Origin: Armatimonadota bacterium
Lineage (GTDB): Bacteria; Armatimonadota; Zipacnadia; JAUWAU01
DNA: 53,542 nt
Reading direction: 5' to 3'
Assembly (NCBI GenBank): GCA_030601885.1
Contig: JAUWAU010000042.1
Span: forward strand, 1 to 53,542
Shown here in pieces: positions 34,931 to 42,106 of this stretch. The position numbers were made by a program, and so were the translations under genes. The notes beneath the pieces were generated by a model. It did no database searches. It was given only the letters and a program-made list of their open reading frames with translations, and was not told the origin of the DNA. The first letter of the stretch is position 1; the number at the start of each line of letters is the position of its first letter.

Positions 34931-34965
34931 ACTGGCCCCACCGCGCGGTGGGGCCAGTCCTTTTT
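34931..34965 (+). terminator. strong rho-independent terminator after the two-component genes
   Basis: A perfect palindrome (ACTGGCCCCACCGC and its complement, 34931-34958) is followed by CC and five T (34961-34965). It closes the aldo/keto reductase-kinase-regulator unit and separates it from the Cys-protein/HdrA operon. Confidence 0.93.
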
Positions 34966-35003
34966 GCCTGCGCGTCAGTCGAGACAGCCTCATCCCTCGC
35001 CTT

Positions 35004-35048
35004 GTGGTTTCCCACAATGTGGCTCCCCACGACGTGGACATCCACGAG
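35004..35048. promoter_or_regulatory. three 15-bp tandem repeats, each holding GTGG-N4-CCAC
   Basis: GTGG-TTTC-CCAC-AAT (35004), GTGG-CTCC-CCAC-GAC (35019) and GTGG-ACAT-CCAC-GAG (35034) follow each other exactly every 15 bp. Each is a 12-bp dyad-symmetric site. They lie 126 bp upstream of the first four-Cys gene and 39 bp past the terminator, a suitable place for an operator array. A coding origin of the periodicity cannot be excluded, since the frames are open, but no start signal serves them. Confidence 0.55.
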
Positions 35049-35173
35049 TTACAACCCGGTGCGTTCCGGCAATAATGCCCACGCGAATGAGGCGGCATGG
35101 GACACACGAGCCGCCGGCACTGGCGAGACGGAGTCGCACCATCCGCCTCGCAGGTGCGAGGGAGATGATGAGA

Positions 35174-35386
35174 ATGTCCGCGCAAGCGCCAGCAGTCACG
35201 GTACGTAGAACTTCTTCGTTGCGGGCACTCAGGCCCGAGCGGAGCACGGGCGCATGGCTGTGCCCACTCATCAAGACGCTGTGCACCGACATCTCACAGG
35301 CGCCTGGGCCTGAGGTCTGCAGCGACTGCGCCATCTATAAGACGTGGCACACGGCGAACAGCGTCGATCAGCGGTTCTGGTACTAA
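35174..35386 (+). CDS. four-cysteine small protein, copy 1 (unknown family)
   Basis: A 70-aa protein of no family I recognise. A basic N-terminal half (about 30 residues) is followed by a core with Cys spacing CX6C-X11-CX2C and the exact C-terminus 'SVDQRFWY'. The paralogue at 35467 shares the spacing and 21 of the last 41 residues, including CPL, Ile, Pro-Gly, Tyr-Lys, Trp and Ala. Four Cys in this arrangement could bind zinc or an Fe-S cluster. ATG 35174 is preferred because GAGGGAG lies at good distance; ATGs at 35165 and 35168 are too close. No signal peptide. It opens the operon that includes the split HdrA. Confidence 0.72.
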   Translation: MSAQAPAVTVRRTSSLRALRPERSTGAWLCPLIKTLCTDISQAPGPEVCSDCAIYKTWHTANSVDQRFWY

Positions 35387-35466
35387 GTTCACCGCGCGCA
35401 TCTGGTTCGCACCAGCAACCCGGCCGCGCCACGGTCTGCTTGCCAAGCGCAAGGGAGGCGACACCC

Positions 35467-35709
35467 ATGTTCGCATGCACGCTAGAAGTCCTGGTGCCCA
35501 CACGCGCCGACGAGCCCCAAATGGCTCCCGCGGCCAGGGCGATCACCGAGACGCCCACCGGCACCCGCGACGACCTAATGGTGTGTCCGCTGCTTCGAAG
35601 ACCCTGTAAGGAGATTCCAAAACAGCCGGGCTTCAAGACGTGTCTCCACTGTACCGTCTACAAGGTCTGGCAGATAGCTCACAGCGTCGATCAGCGCTTC
35701 TGGTACTGA
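35467..35709 (+). CDS. four-cysteine small protein, copy 2 (unknown family)
   Basis: An 80-aa paralogue of the protein at 35174, with core 'CPLLRRPCKEIPKQPGFKTC' then 'LHCTVYKVWQIAHSVDQRFW' and final Tyr. N-terminal halves are unrelated, while the Cys core and the last eight residues are conserved, implying selection on the core and on the free C-terminus. AAGGGAGG at 8 nt supports ATG 35467. It lies 80 bp after copy 1 and 85 bp before the HdrA-like gene with no terminator between, so a joint function with the redox complex is likely but unproven. Confidence 0.78.
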   Translation: MFACTLEVLVPTRADEPQMAPAARAITETPTGTRDDLMVCPLLRRPCKEIPKQPGFKTCLHCTVYKVWQIAHSVDQRFWY

Positions 35710-35794
35710 TCCGTCCTGTCAGCACGTCACTCATAAGGGCGCGCTCACTCCGATATGTTCTCGGACGAAGCGCTGAGCGCGGGAGTTGAGCACC

Positions 35795-36625
35795 ATGCGG
35801 CCCAGCATTGGCGTGTACGTATGCCACTGCGGGACCAACATCGCCGGGGCGGTTGACGTGGATGAACTGGTGGAGTTTGCTGCCGGCGCCCCCGATGTGA
35901 CGGTAGCCCGTGACTACCAATACGTGTGCTCTGACCCCGGTCAAGAGCTGATCAGGGAAGACATCAAGGCCGAGCACTTGACCCACGTCGTAATCGCCGC
36001 CTGCTCGCCGTTGATGCACGAGCACACCTTCCGCCGCACCTGCGCTGAGGCGGGTATCAATCCATACATGTTGCAGATGGCCAACGTCCGCGAGCAGGTG
36101 TCGTGGGTGACGGAGAACCGCCAGCTCGCCACCCAAAAAGCCAGGCGCCTCCTGGCGGCCGCCATCAGGCGCGTGCGCTTGCACACGCCGCTTGAGGCGC
36201 GTGAGGTGCCCATCAAGCCGGCCGTTGTCGTCATCGGCGGGGGCGTCGCCGGCATCGAAGCCGCCCTGAAACTGGCGCAGGCGGGAAAGAAGGTCTATCT
36301 GGTCGAGCGCGAGCCGACCATCGGCGGCCACATGGCTCTGTTCGACAAGACGTTCCCCACCCTGGACTGCGCCGCGTGCATCCTCACACCGAAAATGGTC
36401 GAGGTGGAGCAGAACCCGAATATCGAGTTGCTCACATACGCCGAGGTTGAAGAAGTATCTGGCCATGTGGGCAACTACAAGGTCAAGATCCGGAAGAAGA
36501 CGCGCTACATAGACACCGAGAAGTGCAACGGGTGCGGTATCTGCCTGCAGGAATGTCCGGCCCTCCGCATCCCGCGCGAGAACCGAGTGGTCCGCAAAGG
36601 CCAAGTCATCTTCAATCGAGCGTGA
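35795..36625 (+). CDS. HdrA-like protein, N-terminal half (split gene)
   Basis: A 276-aa protein equal to the first part of heterodisulfide-reductase subunit A, a flavoprotein of electron-bifurcating and electron-transfer complexes. It holds the N-terminal 'GVYVCHCGTNIAG' domain, 'YVCSDPGQELI', the FAD-binding 'VVVIGGGVAGIEAAL' and 'GGHMALFDKTFPTLDC', and one 4Fe-4S site ('CNGCGICLQECPA'). It stops at the point where HdrA normally continues into 'AIYVPFPQAVPN'; that continuation is in the gene at 37193. GGGAG at 9 nt supports ATG 35795. The break falls at a domain boundary and other genes lie between, so it is gene fission, not a simple frameshift. Confidence 0.88.
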   Translation: MRPSIGVYVCHCGTNIAGAVDVDELVEFAAGAPDVTVARDYQYVCSDPGQELIREDIKAEHLTHVVIAACSPLMHEHTFRRTCAEAGINPYMLQMANVREQVSWVTENRQLATQKARRLLAAAIRRVRLHTPLEAREVPIKPAVVVIGGGVAGIEAALKLAQAGKKVYLVEREPTIGGHMALFDKTFPTLDCAACILTPKMVEVEQNPNIELLTYAEVEEVSGHVGNYKVKIRKKTRYIDTEKCNGCGICLQECPALRIPRENRVVRKGQVIFNRA

Positions 36626-36737
36626 CAAGCTCGGCAACGGTGCCTCTGACGCTTGGCCCGCCACGAGTCGGGCACGCATGGCGCCACGCAGATACGAGCC
36701 GACTCTGGGCGATGCTTCGAACGAGGTGAATTCGCGA

Positions 36738-37082
36738 ATGCCTGCCACTGATACGACCGCCGTAGGCGAGAAGACGCCCTCAGTAGATCTCACCGAATAC
36801 TTCTACGAGTTTTGGCACGACAAGTGCTGCGGGGAGTGCATTCCCTGCCGTGAGGGCACGGAGCAGATACTCACCATCCTCGAGCGCATGTCCCAGGGGC
36901 ACGGTCGCGAGCACGACACGCACGAGCTCGAGGAGCTCGGCGATTTTATGGCCGCCACCTCCAAGTGTGGCCTCGGCAAGAAGGCCGGGAAGCAGCTCCT
37001 CAGTGCCCTGAGGGGCTCGGCGGAACACCAGCCCACTCCGGTCAAGCAGGAGGACGTCCTGCCGGTCCCTGCCGGAGGCTAA
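36738..37082 (+). CDS. stand-alone NuoF-type C-terminal 4Fe-4S domain protein
   Basis: A 114-aa protein matching only the last domain of NADH dehydrogenase subunit F: 'CCGECIPCREGTEQILTILE', then 'EELGDFMAATSKCGLGKKAG'. Four Cys ligands of one [4Fe-4S] cluster are visible (CGEC, PC and SKCG). The FMN- and NADH-binding domains and the SLBB domain of NuoF are missing. GAGGTGA at 8 nt supports ATG 36738. It lies between the two HdrA halves, 112 bp after one and 110 bp before the other, and probably serves as an electron wire within their complex. Confidence 0.82.
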   Translation: MPATDTTAVGEKTPSVDLTEYFYEFWHDKCCGECIPCREGTEQILTILERMSQGHGREHDTHELEELGDFMAATSKCGLGKKAGKQLLSALRGSAEHQPTPVKQEDVLPVPAGG

Positions 37083-37192
37083 TCAAAGCCTCCACGAAAG
37101 CGAAGGCCGGCCTGCGGGCATGTGAGCCAAGTGCCAGACAGCGCGGAGCGAGCACAGAGTTAGAGGTATCCTCATTGAACCGGCTGAGTCTA

Positions 37193-38953
37193 ATGGCGCA
37201 TGTTACGATCAATGGACATACAGTAGAATGTGACGACGGTATCACGATCCTGGAGGCCGCGAGAAAGGCCGGTATCGATATCCCGGCCCTCTGCTCGCAC
37301 CCGGGCATCAAGTCTCCTGCGTCGTGTCGGCTGTGCACCGTCGAGGTGACTGCACGCGGACGCACGCGCCTCGTCACAGCCTGCACGCAACGCGTCGCCG
37401 ATGGGATGGAGCTGCACACGGACACCGAGCAGTTGCGGCACTACCGGGTCCTCCTCCTGGAGCTGCTCCTCTCCCGCTGCCCGAACGTGCCGGCCGTTCG
37501 CGAGCTCGCCCAGCACTACGGCGTCACAGAGACGCGCTTCGAGTCGCATGTGCCCGAAGAGAACTGCGCCCTCTGTGGGCTGTGCGTATCTGTCTGCCAG
37601 AATCTGGTTGGCGCCAAGGCCATCGACTTCGTCAAGCGCAACGGGCGGCTGGAAATCGGCCCGCGTTCCGACAACGGGAAGCCGTCTGCCGACTGCATCG
37701 CATGCGGCGCGTGTGCCATGCTCTGCCCCACAGGCGCCATCACCATTCACGGATACCCGCCCGTAGATCACAGGGAACTCACGTCCGCAACGCCCAGAGC
37801 AATCTACGTCCCGTTCGCGCAAGCCGTGCCCAACATCCCGCTCATCGACCCGGAGAGCTGCATCCATGCCAAGACGGGCAAGTGCGGCCTCTGTGACCAG
37901 GTCTGCGACCGCGATGCCATTCAACACGACCAATGCGAGGAGACCATCGAGCTCGACGTTGGCGTCATCATCGTCGCCACCGGCTTCGAGCCCTTCGACC
38001 CCCGCGAGATGCCCCAATACGGCTACGGGCGCTTGCCCAATGTCATTACGGCGCTCGAGTTCGAGACAATGAGCAACGCGGGAGGGCCGACGCACGGCGA
38101 GATTCTGCTCACGGACGGCTCCTCCCCGCAGAGCGTGGCCATTATCCATTGCGTCGGCAGCCGCGACGAGAATCACAATGAGTATTGCTCCAGCGTCTGT
38201 TGTATGTACTCGCTCAAGTGCGCCCATCTCGTGCGCGAGAAGGTCCCCGCTGCGGGCATCTACGAGCTGTATATAGACATGCGGGCCACGGGCAAGGGCT
38301 ACGAGGAGTTCTACAAACGTGTGCTGAGCGAGGACGTCACCTTCATCCGAGGTAAGGCCGCCGAGGTCACGGACGTCGCCGAGCAACCGGACGAGGACGG
38401 CAAGCTCATCGTCACCTGCGAGGATACTCTCATCGGAGAGATCAGACGCCTGCCGGTCGATATGGTCGTTCTGAGCCCGGCCCTCAAGCCGCGGGCCGAC
38501 GCACCGGAGCTGGCGCGAATACTCGGCCTCTGGTGTACCGACGGCGGCTTCTTCCTGGAGAAGCACCCGAAGCTGGCGCCAGTGGCCACAAGCAACGATG
38601 GCGTGTTCATTGCGGGGGCGTGCCAAGGGCCCAAGGACATTCCGGCCAGCGTCGCGCAGGCGTCTGCAGCGGCGATGGAAGCCACCGCTCTCATCGACGC
38701 CGGAAGCGTCATCCTGGAGCCGATTGTTGCGCACATCGATGAGGAGACCTGTGGCGGCTGCAAGACCTGCATGAACTCCTGCCCGTACGATGCCATCCAG
38801 TTCGACGAGGAAAAAGCGGTCTGCGTCGTCCAGGAGGTGCTGTGCAAAGGCTGTGGCACCTGTGTTGCCAGTTGTCCCGCTGGTGCCGCCTCGCAAGAGG
38901 GCTTTGAGGACATGCAGTTAGCTGCAGAGATCGAGGCAGTGTTAGACTCGTAG
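37193..38953 (+). CDS. HoxU/NuoG-like ferredoxin module fused to the C-terminal half of HdrA
   Basis: A 586-aa iron-sulfur flavoprotein part. Residues 1-80 are a [2Fe-2S] ferredoxin (Cys34, 45, 48, 64). Residues about 120-185 hold two [4Fe-4S] motifs ('CALCGLCVSVCQN', 'CIACGACAMLCPTG'). From about 200 it is HdrA from 'RAIYVPFAQAVPN' onward ('CGLCDQVC', 'VIIVATGFEPFD', 'VAIIHCVGSRDEN', 'CSSVCCMYSLKCAHL', 'GPKDIPASVAQAS'), with two terminal [4Fe-4S] sites ('CGGCKTCMNSCPYDA', 'CKGCGTCVASCPAGA'). No HdrB, HdrC or MvhD lies adjacent. A TTG at 37175 with GAGG at 8 nt could add six residues. Expected function: flavin-based electron transfer with the protein at 35795. Confidence 0.87.
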   Translation: MAHVTINGHTVECDDGITILEAARKAGIDIPALCSHPGIKSPASCRLCTVEVTARGRTRLVTACTQRVADGMELHTDTEQLRHYRVLLLELLLSRCPNVPAVRELAQHYGVTETRFESHVPEENCALCGLCVSVCQNLVGAKAIDFVKRNGRLEIGPRSDNGKPSADCIACGACAMLCPTGAITIHGYPPVDHRELTSATPRAIYVPFAQAVPNIPLIDPESCIHAKTGKCGLCDQVCDRDAIQHDQCEETIELDVGVIIVATGFEPFDPREMPQYGYGRLPNVITALEFETMSNAGGPTHGEILLTDGSSPQSVAIIHCVGSRDENHNEYCSSVCCMYSLKCAHLVREKVPAAGIYELYIDMRATGKGYEEFYKRVLSEDVTFIRGKAAEVTDVAEQPDEDGKLIVTCEDTLIGEIRRLPVDMVVLSPALKPRADAPELARILGLWCTDGGFFLEKHPKLAPVATSNDGVFIAGACQGPKDIPASVAQASAAAMEATALIDAGSVILEPIVAHIDEETCGGCKTCMNSCPYDAIQFDEEKAVCVVQEVLCKGCGTCVASCPAGAASQEGFEDMQLAAEIEAVLDS

Positions 38954-38978
38954 TGTCTCGGCCCGCAGAGCCGAGTTG

Positions 38979-39075
38979 GGCGCCCCCGTGACCTGTCTCT
39001 TCCGGGCGGCGGCGCGGCGAGAGGGGGCCCTCGCCGCGCGCCCCGGAAGGAGAGGACAGGGGGGCGCATTTTTTT
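38979..39075 (+). terminator. very long hairpin terminator after the HdrA operon
   Basis: GCGCCCCC (38980-38987) pairs with GGGGGCGC (39060-39067), and the intervening CTGTCTCTTCCGGGC...CCCCGGAAGGAGAGGACAG extends the stem to about 40 imperfect pairs. Seven T follow (39069-39075). This ends the unit that starts near 35.0 kb. Confidence 0.88.
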
Positions 39076-39140
39076 CTGCAATTCTGTCGTACGAGTTGAA
39101 AACACGCCCCGCGAGCCGGCAGCGCCTTCACGGCCCGTGC

Positions 39141-39330
39141 CTACGACTCGGAGAGCACAACCAACTCGTACACCGCCACCTCCGGCACCGTAACGGCTGC
39201 GCCCCGGACAGTGCGAATGCCTGACAATTCTCGGGGGTCGTGATCGGGGGACGAGTTCGCAGCTCTGGCGAGCTCCCGCCCGTCGGGTGCGATGTCCACC
39301 GTGATACTCCGCTTCGGCCGCATCGCTTCC
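39141..39330 (-). pseudogene. remnant of a glycosidase-type C-terminus
   Basis: The minus frame ending at 39141 reads 'KRSITVDIAPDGRELARA' and ends 'AAVTVPEVAVYELVVL', much like the last beta-sandwich of some glycoside hydrolases, where 'VPEVAVYEIVV' closes the protein. No upstream barrel is present and the frame above about 39330 is not protein-like. It is probably the 3' scar of a deleted gene. Confidence 0.4.
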
Positions 39331-39477
39331 CCAAACTTTTGGGTAACCGGTCCTGGTGTCGGTCCGCCAGACGCCCGCTGCCTCTTCTTCGCCTCCGGCA
39401 CCAGCCACCGCAGGAGGTGTGTGGCGGCGAAGGCGCGCTGGCTCCGGCGATCGCACAACAGGTGCAATGAGAAAAGC

Positions 39478-39500
39478 CCCTCCCATTTCGGGAGGGGCTG
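39478..39500 (-). terminator. rho-independent terminator downstream of hicA
   Basis: Read on the minus strand, GCCCCTCCC and GGGAGGGGC form a 9-bp stem with a 5-nt loop, followed by TTTTCTC. It lies 50 bp beyond the hicA stop. Confidence 0.85.
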
Positions 39501-39549
39501 CTGTGTCATGGCTGTCCTCGCTGGTACAGCTTCGAGTTGCAGCCCCGAC

Positions 39550-39804
39550 TCATTTGATGAGCTTCACACGCCTGAAATCCTTCAGCGACCAGCCCGTGTC
39601 GTCGAGGAGTCTCTTTAGCAGGTTCGGTCCGTAGGTCTTCCCTGGGTGGTAGTGAATGCTCACGCGCCGTCCATCGGGCTTCCGGTAGACCTGCTCAGCC
39701 CCACGCGTCTCATCGAGGACCCATTTGTCCCTTTTCAAGGCAGCGATGAAGTCGTCAGCACTGAGGTTCTTGAGCTGGCTCCAAATGTGCTTGGGGTACT
39801 TCAT
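39550..39804 (-). CDS. HicA-like toxin (mRNA interferase family)
   Basis: An 84-aa protein of the HicA/YcfA double-stranded-RNA-binding fold: 'LSADDFIAALKRDKW', then 'RRVSIHYHPGKTYGPNLLKR', then 'LLDDTGWSLKDF'. HicA toxins cleave mRNA with a His in a 'GSH' motif; here that place reads 'RGAEQVYRKP', so the usual catalytic His is absent. The nearby 'IHYHPGKTYGP' has two His that might serve instead. Its ATG overlaps the antitoxin stop by 4 bp. Either a divergent HicA subfamily or an inactive toxin. Confidence 0.72.
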   Translation of the reverse strand: MKYPKHIWSQLKNLSADDFIAALKRDKWVLDETRGAEQVYRKPDGRRVSIHYHPGKTYGPNLLKRLLDDTGWSLKDFRRVKLIK

Positions 39805-40100
39805 GCGATAGCAACGGAAACCTCTTCGATATGGTGGGAGACGTGTTTGGTGCGCCCTGAGGTCTTCGATGGCCGAGGCGCCTCAACTTCGACATGTAGG
39901 GGAACTGGGTCACCGTGCTTCAGCAGCGATTGTAGGTATGCAATAGCAGCATCGGCGGCGTGCTCTACTGCCTCCTGCTCCGTTGCCCCACACGTATGCA
40001 GTCCCTTCAGCGCAGGACAGTACGCATGGTACTCCTCCCCGTCAGGCTCCACCCTGATCTCCACGGTGAACTTGATTGTCATCGAGTCACCGACCGGCAT
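39801..40100 (-). CDS. HicB-like antitoxin
   Basis: A 99-aa protein with the HicB fold: 'FTVEIRVEPDGEEYHAYCPA', 'LKGLHTCGATEQEAVEHAAD' and 'AIAYLQSLLKHGDPV'. HicB antitoxins bind HicA and often repress their own promoter. The short C-terminal tail shows no clear HTH or ribbon-helix-helix. GGGGAGGA lies at good distance before ATG 40100; an inner ATG at 40082 is the alternative. It precedes and overlaps the toxin gene. Confidence 0.78.
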   Translation of the reverse strand: MPVGDSMTIKFTVEIRVEPDGEEYHAYCPALKGLHTCGATEQEAVEHAADAAIAYLQSLLKHGDPVPLHVEVEAPRPSKTSGRTKHVSHHIEEVSVAIA

Positions 40101-40362
40101 GGGATCTGTCCTCCCCAGGCAGGCAACTGGTGTTGTCCCGCCTCTTACCCTTCTTTCTCCATTGCCCGGATGTTCTCCTCTCGTCGATTGCGGGGCTGAC
40201 TCCTGGAACGATTCGGCGGCGGTTGGTGTTCCTGCGCAGCACTTATAGTATACCAGACCCCGGGCTCTCCGAGTAGTGACTTTTTCTACATATCGGCTGC
40301 GATCTCCTGCCTCATTAGATACGCCTGACCACGCATTGTTTCACGATGTTCGCCCAGGCGCG
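40101..40362. other. intergenic, promoter side of hicBA
   Basis: No gene is seen between the hicB start and the gene remnant at 40363. The segment should include the hicBA promoter. Two GC-poor patches (for example around 40240-40290) are visible, without a clear consensus. Confidence 0.3.
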
Positions 40363-40598
40363 TCACGCTCCGTGCGCCTCCGCGATCTGCGCCACCGTGC
40401 GGCGCCTGGGCAGGAAGTCTCCGGTTAGCGTGGCGTTGTCGCCGATGAGCACAAGATGGGCGCCGGCGCTCACGCGCCGCTCGATGATGCCAATCGCCCG
40501 GTCGTCCAGGCACGCTGCCCGGATGAGCACGATGCCGTCGTAGCGGTCGAGGTCGCCGCCCCTCATCTTCTCCGCCGCCAGGCATCCGCGAGAGCGTA
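40363..40598 (-). pseudogene. fragment of a glutamine-amidotransferase-like/trimerisation-domain protein
   Basis: The minus frame reads 'DLDRYDGIVLIRAACLDDRA', then 'RRVSAGAHLVLIGDNATLTG'. This matches the pattern of beta-galactosidase trimerisation-like domains ('L..YD.IVLP..ACLSD' then 'F..AGG.LV.TG'). It has neither the rest of the enzyme nor a start of its own and abuts the membrane-protein gene. I read it as a remnant of a lost glycosidase gene. Confidence 0.45.
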
Positions 40599-41366
40599 TC
40601 ATGGGGCTGCGCCTCCCCCACCGCGCACCCGTCGCCACCCGCCCACGCACTGCCACTCCCAGCCCCTCGTCTGCATAAACTCATCCATCCTCAGCGCCCC
40701 GGCCCAGCTGGCTATCGCGTCCCTTTCCCTCCTCCAGCGCGCCAGCCACCCCCGGGGCCCCCCCACCAGCACGCTGGCGAAAGCGCCCCAGGCGAGTAAG
40801 AGCGCGGCTGCGGAGTCTGGCGCGCCCACCCGGGCAATAGCCGCCAGCACCAGGAAGAACCATCCGAGCATGACTACCATGAGAGGCACGCTCCATAGCT
40901 CCAGTCTCTTGGCTCTGCTCCGGGCTCGCCCATACTCCTCAAGCGTCATCCCAGGCGGAACGTCGTCCCACAGTGGACCTCCGAGGTAGTACCGCCCCGG
41001 GGCGAACATCTTCTCGCCGTACGTCCTCCGCCAGAAGCCCTGCTGCGTCGCATAGGCGGCAAGTACCCCGGTTCGGCCACGGATCAGCCCCACTGTCCAC
41101 CCACCAATCAGCCAGCCGGCGCCGGCCGCGGCGACAGCGCCCACCGCGGCAACTGCCAAGGCAGCCAGCACGGTCCGCCCGGAGCCACACGTGAACACGC
41201 CAATGCCGAAGTGGCCCAGGCAGAACAACAGCCCGCCAAGACCAATGGACCCCGCCCGGATGCTTGCGGACAGCGTCTCCGACGCCTCAATGTCGGCGTC
41301 GAAGACGAACGGCTGCCGGGGCTTCTCGGCCGATTCGCCCGCAGATGTCTCTCCAGGCGCCGACAC
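40599..41366 (-). CDS. membrane protein of unknown function, paralogue 2
   Basis: A 255-aa protein with about four membrane segments in two hairpins (about 40-100 and 155-205). Between them is a conserved cytosolic loop ('DDVPPGMTLEEYGRARSRAK') and, after the second pair, 'GWLARWRRERDAIASWAG'. GTG 41366 follows GGAGGTG. It is closely related along its whole length to the protein at 41393-42106, 26 bp upstream. No recognised family; the length and lack of catalytic motifs give no function. Confidence 0.72.
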   Translation of the reverse strand: MSAPGETSAGESAEKPRQPFVFDADIEASETLSASIRAGSIGLGGLLFCLGHFGIGVFTCGSGRTVLAALAVAAVGAVAAAGAGWLIGGWTVGLIRGRTGVLAAYATQQGFWRRTYGEKMFAPGRYYLGGPLWDDVPPGMTLEEYGRARSRAKRLELWSVPLMVVMLGWFFLVLAAIARVGAPDSAAALLLAWGAFASVLVGGPRGWLARWRRERDAIASWAGALRMDEFMQTRGWEWQCVGGWRRVRGGGGAAP

Positions 41367-41392
41367 CCGCTAGCACCTCCACTCGCATGCGT

Positions 41393-42106
41393 CTACGATG
41401 CTGTCCGCCGCCAGCCGTGAAGCCAGTGCCACTGCCAGCCCTTCGCGCGCATGAAGACGTCCATCGTGAGTGTGCCGGCCCATCGGGCCACCGTGTCCCT
41501 CTCCCGCCGCCAGCGGACGAGCCATCCGCTGGGGCCGGCCACGAGGGCGCTACAGAAGACGCCCATGGTCAGCAATACCTCGCCTGACTGGGTTGGCGTA
41601 TCAGGCCGGGCGATGGCCGCCAGCGCGAGCAGGAACCATATAAACATGACTGGGAGCAGCAGCACACTCCATAGCTCGATCCTCTTGGCCCTGCCCCGAG
41701 CTCGCGCATACTCATCGAGCGTCATCCCCGGCGGAACGTCCTCCAGGCGCGGCCGCCCGAAGTAGAACCGCAACTTGGCGCCCATCCGTTCGCCCGACGT
41801 TTTACGCCAGAACCCTCCTCGCGTGGCAAACGCGGCCGGCACGCCGCTCCTGGCACGGATCAGCGAGACGGTACATCCGGCACTCAGCCACCCGATGCCG
41901 AGCGCGACAACAGCGCCCGCCGCGGCGACTGCCACGCCTGCCAGCACCGTGCGCAATGAGTGGCATGTGACCATCCCACCCACCAGCAGACCCAGACAGA
42001 ACAGCCCGCCGAATCCGACCGACCGGGTCCTGACGTCCGCCGAGAAGGTCTCCGCGGCCTCAATGTCTGCCTCGAAGACGAAGGGCTGCTCGGCTCGCTC
42101 GGCCAA
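41393..42106 (-). CDS. membrane protein of unknown function, paralogue 1
   Basis: A 237-aa paralogue of the next gene, with the same 'QPFVF(E/D)ADIEA' start, membrane hairpins, the 'DVPPGMTLDEYARARGRAK' loop and 'GWLVRWRRERDTVARWAG'. The apparent start is TTG 42106 without a strong ribosome-binding site, but the paralogue supports the N-terminus. The two are probably one transcript arising from tandem duplication. Divergently transcribed from purQ. Confidence 0.7.
   Translation of the reverse strand: MAERAEQPFVFEADIEAAETFSADVRTRSVGFGGLFCLGLLVGGMVTCHSLRTVLAGVAVAAAGAVVALGIGWLSAGCTVSLIRARSGVPAAFATRGGFWRKTSGERMGAKLRFYFGRPRLEDVPPGMTLDEYARARGRAKRIELWSVLLLPVMFIWFLLALAAIARPDTPTQSGEVLLTMGVFCSALVAGPSGWLVRWRRERDTVARWAGTLTMDVFMRAKGWQWHWLHGWRRTAS

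Noticed and set aside
34899..35173. long N-terminal extension of the first four-Cys protein (from 34964)
   Set aside because: The extension would start inside the terminator's T-run region, is Pro/Arg-rich, and is unlike the paralogue; the ribosome-binding site supports ATG 35174.
36626..37192. HdrA split as a simple frameshift or sequencing error
   Set aside because: A complete NuoF-type domain gene and a new N-terminal ferredoxin module lie between the halves, so no single-base change would restore one gene.
37190..38896. 568-aa minus-strand protein
   Set aside because: Antisense of the HoxU-HdrA gene, which has many clear motifs.
38311..39486. 391-aa minus-strand protein
   Set aside because: Most of it is the antisense of the HdrA-like gene and it crosses the long terminator hairpin. 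Composition is not protein-like apart from the short glycosidase-like end at 39141.
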